In this document: piece by piece, positions 17,433 through 24,304 of the stretch | How positions within the stretch are numbered: position 1 is the stretch's first letter | How the letters are laid out: each line of letters opens with the position of its first letter | NCBI GenBank assembly: GCA_021819085.1 | Contig: JAKASJ010000002.1 | Coordinates: 62,001 to 126,000 of the forward strand | Length of the DNA stretch: 64,000 bases | Direction: 5' to 3' | From: Pseudomonadota bacterium | GTDB taxonomy: Bacteria; Pseudomonadota; Gammaproteobacteria; Acidiferrobacterales; UBA6901 | Notes under the pieces: model-generated | What the model was told of the DNA's origin: nothing | What the model saw: only the letters and a program-made list of their open reading frames with translations | The model's database searches: none | Translations under genes and position numbers: made by a program

Positions 17433-18458
17433 TCAGGCGGGTTCCGGAGCATTTCCGGAAAAGGCTTCCTCGACCTCTCGGTAAATGTCTGCCTCGTCAC
17501 CGGCATAGCGTGCCGAAAAGTGCATGGGCACCAGGCGCCTGGCGCCGCAGGCGCGCCCGAGCGCGCCGGCCTGACGTGTCGTAAGGTGGTATTTCCGGGC
17601 GGCATGGTCGGCGTCCCGGTGCAAGAAGACCGCCTCGATGAACAGGCAGTCGGCATTGTGCGCGAGCCGGCGGACGCGCTGCACATTGTCCGCGTGGTAG
17701 ACGATATCGACAATATAGGCGATCTTCTGGCCAGTGGCGAAGCGCAGCACATCGCGGCGCAGGTCGCCGAGCGGAATCACGCGTTCATGATGGCCGCCGC
17801 GGTCGGTCCAGTGGACGCGGACTTTCGTGTCATCGGGGTCTCCATGGCGCACTGCCGCTTTCAGTTCATTCAGCCATGGACCTGTGGGAAGCCCGAGTTC
17901 GGTCAACCGGTTCTTCCAGATGTTGATGTGCTGTTTTTCCTCGAGCGCGAAGCCCAGGCATGCGGTACGGTGATCGAGCAGCGTGGCGAGCACGCGAAAA
18001 TTCTCCTCATCCAGCAGCACGCCGTCGGCAGCAGGCCGGGACGGCAGATCCTCGCGTTTGAAACCTGATCGGCAGCGGAAGCGGGCCATGCGCAGCTCTC
18101 CCGACGGCCGCCATTCGTTTGCCTCGAGCGTAAAATCGGTCGCGTAGCCTTGCACGAGATTCCAGGTATAGGCTGCGAGCTTGTGTTCGACGCGGTCAAT
18201 GAATTCCTGAGGGCCGAACAGGGCGAGAGTGCGGGCACGACCCAGGCAGATGCGCACGATCCGGTCGAGCCCCATGAAGTGATCCATGTGGGCGTGCGAC
18301 ACGAAAATGTGCGTCAGACGAAGTATCTTGCGTGCCGGCAGCGACTGGATATCTCCCACGTCGAAGAGCAGCGCACGTCTGGCAAACCGGAAATCCACGT
18401 AAACCGAGGGGTCGCCAAACGGACCATTGACGAGGAACGGCTGTAGAATCGACGTCAT
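17433..18458 (-). CDS. Ribonuclease Z-like metallo-beta-lactamase-fold protein
   Basis: A 341-residue cytoplasmic MBL-fold hydrolase. The zinc-binding SHAHMDHFMGLDRIV motif is near residue 54 and a C-terminal MHFSARY histidine completes the site. The long central insertion, with TACLGFALEEKQHINI, corresponds to the substrate region of RNase Z-type proteins. It resembles the 'ribonuclease Z' group of proteobacteria that process tRNA 3' ends or act on other phosphodiesters. The ATG at 18458 fits the family (LVNGPFGDPSVYVDF follows at once, giving the first beta strand). It is convergent with the cardiolipin synthase and lies 97 bases downstream of the divergent sen cluster. Confidence 0.8.
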   Translation of the reverse strand: MTSILQPFLVNGPFGDPSVYVDFRFARRALLFDVGDIQSLPARKILRLTHIFVSHAHMDHFMGLDRIVRICLGRARTLALFGPQEFIDRVEHKLAAYTWNLVQGYATDFTLEANEWRPSGELRMARFRCRSGFKREDLPSRPAADGVLLDEENFRVLATLLDHRTACLGFALEEKQHINIWKNRLTELGLPTGPWLNELKAAVRHGDPDDTKVRVHWTDRGGHHERVIPLGDLRRDVLRFATGQKIAYIVDIVYHADNVQRVRRLAHNADCLFIEAVFLHRDADHAARKYHLTTRQAGALGRACGARRLVPMHFSARYAGDEADIYREVEEAFSGNAPEPA

Positions 18459-18555
18459 GGCGAACCCGCCGCTGTGGTCATTATCGGGGTGGGTGTTCCA
18501 TGTTAACGCACGCCGCGACCGGCGCCTGATGCGGGCGAACTTCCGGTCGACGGTG

Positions 18556-19854
18556 CTAGCGTGCGCAGCTGCGAAACCCCGCGAATATGTCGTTTCTGTC
18601 GGGCGTGAAGAAGTTGCGCCAGGTGTTCCACACCAGTCGCGCCGGGGTTGCCCAGCTTCCGCCGCGCAGAACCTTGTGCGTTCCGAACCATGGCGCGGAA
18701 TAGTCGCGGTAAGGGTCGGGAGAAAACCCGGGATAGGGAGCGAAAGTGGATGCGGTCCATTCCCAGACATTGCCGATCATCTGGCGGCAGCCGCAGGCGC
18801 TGTCGCCCTGCGGGAGCGCCGCAACATCGATGCCGGCGAGTGTGCCGCCATTCAGATTGGCATGCGCTCCGGTCGGGGTTTCGTCCCCCCAGGGATAACG
18901 GCGCTTCCGCGCACCCATCACGCCGCCCGGCATGACCTCGCAGGCTGCCGCCGCCTCCCATTCGGCTTCGGAAGGCAGCCGCCGCCCCGCCCAGCGACAC
19001 CAGGCCTGGGCTTCGTGCCAGTTCACGTGCATCACCGGCGCGTGCGGTGCCAGTGCGGTCCAGCGATCGAAACGGCGCACTTCCCAGTCCGAACCGTTCC
19101 TGCGCCAGTACCGGGGCACTTCGCTGCCGGCCCGTGTGCGCCATTCCCATCCGGAATCGTCCCAGAACTCGCGTCGGCCGTACCCGTGGTCGTCGACGAA
19201 GGCCACATAATCCGCATTGGTGACCGGCGCCCGTGCTATCCGGAATGGCGCCAGTTCCACCGGATGCGCCCACTTTTCGTTATCGAACACAAAACCCTCG
19301 GTCGACGTGGCGCCAAGCAGGAAGCGGCCGCCCGGCACCTCCACGTCCCCCGGCAGCGACCCGGCCGGCGTCGCAATCGCAGCGGTTTCGGCCGGCGCCG
19401 GATACCCCAGGGTCTGGCGCGTGTACATGAACGCCTCGGAGTGCATGTCCTGGTGGAAAATGGCGAGCAGATAAAAGTAGGCATCCCTGTCTGGCAGCGA
19501 GTCTCCGTGGTCATGCAGGCGCTGGCGCAGCGCATCATTCACGGCCTGCAGATAGGCGAGGGTGTCCACGACCCGGGGCAGGGGCAGGTCCCAGCGCCGG
19601 TCATGCGCGATCGCGGAGGAGTCGTACAGGGCATCGGCCTCGGGCATGAGCGGGGCACGCCGGTCCAGATTGCGCAGGACCCAGTATTCGCTGAACCACG
19701 CCAGGTGTCCGATTTCCCAGTTCGGGGGGTTCACCGTGGGCAGACGCGGGCCGAGCATCTGGTCCGGGCCGAGATCGGTGACCAGACGCAGGATGCGCGT
19801 GTGCGTATCGTCGAGGTATCCGAGAAGTTCTGCCGCCGTCACGGGATTGGCCAT
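18556..19854 (-). CDS. senA: EgtB/SUMF1-type non-haem iron enzyme, probable selenoneine synthase SenA
   Basis: A 432-residue protein with an N-terminal DinB-like helical bundle and a C-terminal formylglycine-generating-enzyme (SUMF1) fold, the architecture of ergothioneine sulfoxide synthase EgtB. Candidate iron ligands are His50 (NPPNWEIGHLAWF), His134 and His138 (FHQDMHSEAF), at the spacing used by EgtB. The SUMF1 part has WCRWAGRRLPSEAEWEAAA and GNVWEWTASTF. EgtB-like proteins next to selD and this glycosyltransferase family were shown in 2022 to be SenA, which joins a selenosugar to hercynine. Here senB starts 38 bases away on the opposite strand and selD lies beyond it. Assignment as SenA rests on this context; plain EgtB activity is the alternative. 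The ATG at 19854 is followed by MANPVTAAELLGYLDD. Confidence 0.82.
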   Translation of the reverse strand: MANPVTAAELLGYLDDTHTRILRLVTDLGPDQMLGPRLPTVNPPNWEIGHLAWFSEYWVLRNLDRRAPLMPEADALYDSSAIAHDRRWDLPLPRVVDTLAYLQAVNDALRQRLHDHGDSLPDRDAYFYLLAIFHQDMHSEAFMYTRQTLGYPAPAETAAIATPAGSLPGDVEVPGGRFLLGATSTEGFVFDNEKWAHPVELAPFRIARAPVTNADYVAFVDDHGYGRREFWDDSGWEWRTRAGSEVPRYWRRNGSDWEVRRFDRWTALAPHAPVMHVNWHEAQAWCRWAGRRLPSEAEWEAAAACEVMPGGVMGARKRRYPWGDETPTGAHANLNGGTLAGIDVAALPQGDSACGCRQMIGNVWEWTASTFAPYPGFSPDPYRDYSAPWFGTHKVLRGGSWATPARLVWNTWRNFFTPDRNDIFAGFRSCAR

Positions 19855-19892
19855 ATACTATGCCTGTTCCGACTGATGTCCCTGTGAAATCC

Positions 19893-20840
19893 ATGCGTAT
19901 ATTGATTGTGACGCCTGCGCCGCGAGGATCGCGGGCCGGCAACCGCACCACTGCATGCCGCTGGGCCAGAATCCTCAGGGCCGAAGGCCACCGCGTCTCG
20001 GTTACGGTCGGGTACGATGGTGCGCCGGCGGACCTGATGGTCGCCTTGCACGCCTGGCGCAGCGCCGATGCAGTGCAGCGTTTCCGGGAGCGTTATCCGC
20101 AGCGGCCATTGATTGTAGCACTGACGGGTACGGATCTTTACCACTTCCTGCGTGCCGATTGTGAAGTCACAACGCGTTCCATGGAGCTCGCTGACCGGCT
20201 CGTGGTTCTGCACGAGGCTGCGATCGACACGGTTCCTCAGCCGCTGCGCGGCAAGGTGCGGGTGATTCTGCAGTCGGCGGGCGCCTTTCCCGCGAGAAAA
20301 CCGTCTCCGCGGCGTTTCCTCATCTGCGTGATCGGACATTTGCGCGATGAAAAGGACCCGTTGCGCACGGCCTATGCTGTCCGCGACCTTCCTTCGCAGT
20401 CGCAACTGCAGGTGCTGCAACTGGGGAAGGCGCACACGGATGCCTGGGCGCAGGCGGCGCGCGCAGAAATGGCGCGAAACCCGCGATATCGCTGGCGCGG
20501 CGAGGTCCCATACCGGGAGGTGCGGCGGGTGCTCGCGCGCAGCCGGCTCATGGTGCTGTCATCGCGCATGGAGGGGGGCGCCAATGTGATCTCGGAAGCT
20601 GTGGTCGCCGGTGTTCCGGTGATCGCCTCGCGCATCGACGGATCGGTCGGTCTGCTTGGCCCCGGGTACCCGGGGTATTATCCGGTCGAAGACACGGCGA
20701 CGCTTACCGGGATGCTGTTGCGGGCCGAGAGCGACCCGGTTTTCTACGCGCGCCTTCAGGATGCCTGTGCACTGCGTGCGCCACTGTTCGATCCGCAGCA
20801 CGAGCGGCAGGCATGGCGCGCTGTGCTGGCCGGGTTGTAG
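19893..20840 (+). CDS. senB: Glycosyltransferase-fold selenosugar synthase, SenB-like
   Basis: A 315-residue GT-B-fold protein starting MRILIVTPAPRGSRAGNRTT, the typical N-terminus of the family known as TIGR04348, a neighbour of selD. The C-terminal donor site is visible in LMVLSSRMEGGANVISEAVVAGVPVIASRI (E..g..v.Ea...g.Pvias). In the described selenoneine route, SenB joins selenophosphate to a UDP-sugar to give a selenosugar. I used ATG 19893, which starts at the first beta strand; an in-frame ATG at 19860 would leave only 5 bases to the divergent senA start. Neither is preceded by a strong ribosome binding site. It ends 19 bases before the convergent selD fusion. Confidence 0.82.
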   Translation: MRILIVTPAPRGSRAGNRTTACRWARILRAEGHRVSVTVGYDGAPADLMVALHAWRSADAVQRFRERYPQRPLIVALTGTDLYHFLRADCEVTTRSMELADRLVVLHEAAIDTVPQPLRGKVRVILQSAGAFPARKPSPRRFLICVIGHLRDEKDPLRTAYAVRDLPSQSQLQVLQLGKAHTDAWAQAARAEMARNPRYRWRGEVPYREVRRVLARSRLMVLSSRMEGGANVISEAVVAGVPVIASRIDGSVGLLGPGYPGYYPVEDTATLTGMLLRAESDPVFYARLQDACALRAPLFDPQHERQAWRAVLAGL

Positions 20841-20859
20841 CGGACGGTTCTGACCTTCA

Positions 20860-23124
20860 TCACAGGACGAGTGTCACCGATGCAGCCGCGTTGCCCGGTT
20901 CCATGACGCGCCCTATGACCGCGCTCCGGGCATAGCCGAGCCGGCGCAGGGCGGCAAGGCAGACGTCCGAGTTTTCCTCGGGGACGGACGCCAGCAGACC
21001 CCCCGCCGTCTGGGGATCAAACAGCAGCGGGTAGCGCGCATGCGCAACGGCGGCATCGAGGTTGCAGATCGCGCGCCGCAGGCGGATGTTCTCCGGCTGC
21101 AGGGAACTGAAGATCCCTTGTGCCAAGGATTCGAGTGCACCGTCCAGGACCGGCAGACTGTCGAGTTCTATTTCGACGTCGACCTGGGAAGGGCGGGTCA
21201 TCTCCAGGAGGTGACCCAGCAGCCCGAATCCGGTGACGTCGGTGCAGGCACGAGCTCCGTGAAGCATCAGGCAGTCGGCGGCCGCGCGGTTTGACTGTAG
21301 CATGGACTCCAGCGCCGCATCGATCCAGCGTCCCTTGGCAAGCCGGCGCATGTCGGCGGCGAACAGCGTGCCGGTGCCCAGGGCTTTCGCGAGAATCAGT
21401 CGGTCTCCGGGGCGCATGCCGCCCTTGCGCAGAAGCCGTCCGCGTTCCGCCAAGCCGTTGACGCACAGGCCGAAGGCCAGCTCGGCGCCCTCGCTCGAAT
21501 GTCCGCCGACGAGTGCCGCTCCGGATTCTTCGAGCGCCACGGCGGCGCCGGCCATCATCTCGTAGAGCGCCTGCTCGATCTTGGCTTCAGGACCGAACGG
21601 AACGCTGGCAATGGCGAGGGCCGACTGTGGCTGTGCGCCCATCGCATAGATGTCGCCGAGGCTGTGGTTGGCAGCGATTCTGCCGAACAGGTACGGATCG
21701 TCGACAATGGCGCGGAAGAAATCCACAGTGTGCACCATGACCTGTCCGGCGGGCACTTCGACGACTGCCGCGTCGTCCGCATCGCGCATGCCGACGAGAA
21801 TGTCGGTGCGCGGTACTATCGGGATGCGGGCAAGTACGCGGGCAAGTACCGTGCTGCCGATCTTGGATCCGCATCCGCCGCAGCGCATCGCCCACGCGGA
21901 TATCTCGCGTAAAGCCTCGCCATCGGCGGGGGTATCCGGCCCGCCCGCGCCGCCGGCCATGCGGTTCGGCGGCGGCAGGTCCCGGTAGCGCTCCATCCAG
22001 CGCCTGTCTATCCGGTCCTTCCAGCGCCATATGGCTGCTCCTTCGATGGTCAGCGGTCCGCGCGAAGCGATGGCGGAGCAGTCTCCGGTGCCTATCAACG
22101 CGAGAAAACGGCGCTGCGGAACAAACGCGACCAGCGGTTCGCATTTCGAAGCGCGCCGCAGATTCGCGGCAAGCGCCGGACCCTGTCGTACCGCCATCAC
22201 GCCGGATTTCGCGCGCGGATGATTGCGCATGGTCGCGATGTCGCCGGCGGCGAAAACACCCGGGTGAGAATAGGACTGCAGGAAGTCGTCGACCTCGATA
22301 AAGCCATCGGAAGTGGTCGTGAGTCCGGTGCGGGCGATCCAGCCCGGAGCCGCCGCGTTCGTCGCCCAGATGAGCGCATCGTAGGGAAAGGACAGAGCGG
22401 TGCCCGCATGTGTGGCAGTAAGATGTTCCGCCGTGACTTTGAGCACGCGATGTTCGGGATAGACCGATACTCCCCGGTCCGAAAGGATGCGCATGAACTT
22501 CCGTCTCACCCGCGCATGGTGCGTGGGGAGGATCCGCGGTGCCTCCGAAAACAGGTGGAACTGCACCCGCGCGGTGCCGCAGGCGGATGCAATGCGATGC
22601 TGCAGCGAAAGCGTGAGCTCTACGCCTCCGGCGCCGGCGCCCACCACTGCGATGCGGAAGGTACGCGCGGCATTGCGCACGCGCCTCTCGATCAGATCCC
22701 ATCCTGCGAGAAAGCGGTCGACAGGCTTTACCGGCAGCGCATGCTCTGCCACTCCCGGAATGCCGCTTTCGTCCGGTGTCGAGCCGATATCGATCGAGAG
22801 CACGTCATAGGGGACGGCCGGGCGCCCGCTGCACAATACCTGGCGGTTCTCCAGTTCCAGCCCGACCATTTCGTCGTGATAGAGCCGGCAGCCGGCGAAG
22901 TGCGCGAGCGGGCGCAGGTCTACGTGAACTTCGTCGAAGCTGTAGTGGCCCGCGATATAGCCGGGCAACATGCCGGAGTAGGGTGTGTGGACGTCGCGCG
23001 TTATGAGGGTGAGCCGTACTCCCGGTTCGGGGCGCATTCCGAAAGCCCGGAGCACAGCTACGTGGCTGTGGCCGCCGCCAACGAGCACCAGATCCTTGCG
23101 AACGATGTTTGACTGGCCTTGCAT
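20860..23124 (-). CDS. selD: Selenide, water dikinase (SelD) fused to an N-terminal flavin oxidoreductase
   Basis: A 754-residue two-part protein. Residues 1-375 are a pyridine-nucleotide-disulfide/NDH-2-like flavoprotein: DLVLVGGGHSHVAVL near 11-25, a second nucleotide-binding VVGAGAGGVEL near 160, and FAAGDIATM near 290. Residues 408-754 are selenophosphate synthetase: RCGGCGSKIG puts the catalytic Cys at 418 and Lys at 421 (no selenocysteine needed), followed by DFFRAIVDDPYLFGRIAANHSLGDIYAMGA, VGGHSSEG and TDVTGFGLLGH. It makes selenophosphate from selenide and ATP. The N-terminal domain may reduce selenium compounds or regulate redox state. Such fusions are known (flavoprotein N-terminal to SelD). 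Next to senA and senB it fills the role called SenC, but it could also serve tRNA or Sec selenation. Confidence 0.92.
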   Translation of the reverse strand: MQGQSNIVRKDLVLVGGGHSHVAVLRAFGMRPEPGVRLTLITRDVHTPYSGMLPGYIAGHYSFDEVHVDLRPLAHFAGCRLYHDEMVGLELENRQVLCSGRPAVPYDVLSIDIGSTPDESGIPGVAEHALPVKPVDRFLAGWDLIERRVRNAARTFRIAVVGAGAGGVELTLSLQHRIASACGTARVQFHLFSEAPRILPTHHARVRRKFMRILSDRGVSVYPEHRVLKVTAEHLTATHAGTALSFPYDALIWATNAAAPGWIARTGLTTTSDGFIEVDDFLQSYSHPGVFAAGDIATMRNHPRAKSGVMAVRQGPALAANLRRASKCEPLVAFVPQRRFLALIGTGDCSAIASRGPLTIEGAAIWRWKDRIDRRWMERYRDLPPPNRMAGGAGGPDTPADGEALREISAWAMRCGGCGSKIGSTVLARVLARIPIVPRTDILVGMRDADDAAVVEVPAGQVMVHTVDFFRAIVDDPYLFGRIAANHSLGDIYAMGAQPQSALAIASVPFGPEAKIEQALYEMMAGAAVALEESGAALVGGHSSEGAELAFGLCVNGLAERGRLLRKGGMRPGDRLILAKALGTGTLFAADMRRLAKGRWIDAALESMLQSNRAAADCLMLHGARACTDVTGFGLLGHLLEMTRPSQVDVEIELDSLPVLDGALESLAQGIFSSLQPENIRLRRAICNLDAAVAHARYPLLFDPQTAGGLLASVPEENSDVCLAALRRLGYARSAVIGRVMEPGNAAASVTLVL

Positions 23125-23181
23125 CCACGGCCCACTGGCATGGTGACGTCGCAGATCGCTTCCCCGGCGGCGGACCGCCGT

Positions 23182-23859
23182 CTATTTGATCTTCAGAAGT
23201 TCAATGTCGAAAATCAGCGTCTCATTCGGCCCGATGACGCTGCCCACACCGCCCGCGCCGTAGGCGAGATTGGCGGGAATGTAGACCCTCCACTTGGATC
23301 CGACGGGCATCAGCTGCAGCGCCTGTTGCCAGCCCCGGATCACTCCGGTGAGCGGGAACGTCGCCGGTTTCCCGCGCTTGTACGAGCTGTCGAACTCGGT
23401 GCCATCGAGCAGCAATCCCCGGTAGTTTGCGACGACGGTGTCGCTCACGTTCGGCCTGGGACCCTTGCCCTCGGTGATCACCTTGTACTGCAGTCCGCTG
23501 GGAAGGGTGACGACCCCCGGTTTTTTCGCGTTTGCCGCGAGAAACTTCGTTCCCGCCGCCAGATTCCTCTGTGCCAGTGTGGCCTGGTCGGCCTCGCGCT
23601 GGTGCTGGTAGGCGAGGACCGCTGCGCGCATCTGGCCGCTGCTGAGCCGCGCCGGCCTGCCGCTTTCTGCATCATTGATCGCCAGCATCAGCGCCTTGGA
23701 ATCGATATCCATGCGCTCATTCTTGAGATTCTCCCCGATTCTATATCCGACCACGTAGCTGATGCGCTGCTTTTGGGTAGTCAGTTTCGAGGGGGTCGCG
23801 GCACAGCCGCACACAAAAATCGCGACCAAGGCGAAGCTAAGTGGATTCCGGATGCTCAT
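23182..23859 (-). CDS. FKBP-type peptidyl-prolyl isomerase, lipoprotein-like (FkpA/Mip type)
   Basis: A 225-residue secreted PPIase. The N-terminus MSIRNPLSFALVAIFVCGCAAT is a signal peptide with a plausible lipobox (cysteine 19). Residues about 30-115 form the helical dimerisation domain (ISYVVGYRIGENLKNERMDID). The FKBP domain follows: LPSGLQYKVITEGKGPRP, VVANYRGLLLDGTEFDSSYKRG, VIRGWQQALQLMPVGSKW, and NLAYGAGG ending FDIELLKIK. It folds periplasmic or outer-membrane proteins by cis-trans prolyl isomerisation. It stands 57 bases downstream of selD on the same strand orientation; the stretch between contains a small GC-rich inverted repeat but no clear terminator. Length and domain order match the Mip/FkpA class. 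Confidence 0.92.
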   Translation of the reverse strand: MSIRNPLSFALVAIFVCGCAATPSKLTTQKQRISYVVGYRIGENLKNERMDIDSKALMLAINDAESGRPARLSSGQMRAAVLAYQHQREADQATLAQRNLAAGTKFLAANAKKPGVVTLPSGLQYKVITEGKGPRPNVSDTVVANYRGLLLDGTEFDSSYKRGKPATFPLTGVIRGWQQALQLMPVGSKWRVYIPANLAYGAGGVGSVIGPNETLIFDIELLKIK

Positions 23860-24304
23860 GACTGTCCCTCAGGGATTGCTTGTGTGATGTTCTCATCCAG
23901 GAATGGACCGGCAGTGCCGATTCCCTTCGGTGCCCTACGGGCTGTGAATGGGAGCGCTCCCCGGTTCCGGTCCCGTCACGGCCTCATGTTCCCATAACCT
24001 TTCGTTCCAGCCAAGCGCGCAGCGCTGCAGCTGCCGGCGGTGCTGCGCCCAGCAAAGACTTTTTGTCGTCCGGGCGTGCGACATCGAACCCGGGAGCAGC
24101 CGCGCCTGCCGCAGGCCGTGACGCCGCGACCGGTGCCGTTGGTCCGCATCCGTAATCGGTGTCGCAACGGCGCCGTTGCGCGCCAGCACCGGCGGGCAGG
24201 CCTTGCACGGACATGTTAAAGTTACGGCGAGTGCAGTGGGATCGCCAGCGCTGTCGCGCCTGGGTTCCTGGTTTTTCAAGCGCAACCGGCGGGAGTGGCA
24301 ACAG
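23860..24304. other. Divergent intergenic region between the FKBP gene and pepN
   Basis: Both promoters should lie in these 445 bases. I see no RNA gene, repeat array or strong hairpin. Short open frames here are Ala/Arg-rich and unlike their neighbours in composition of real genes. Confidence 0.4.

Noticed and set aside
20860-23124. Selenocysteine in SelD read from an in-frame TGA
   Set aside because: The catalytic position (418) is an ordinary cysteine codon and the frame has no internal TGA.
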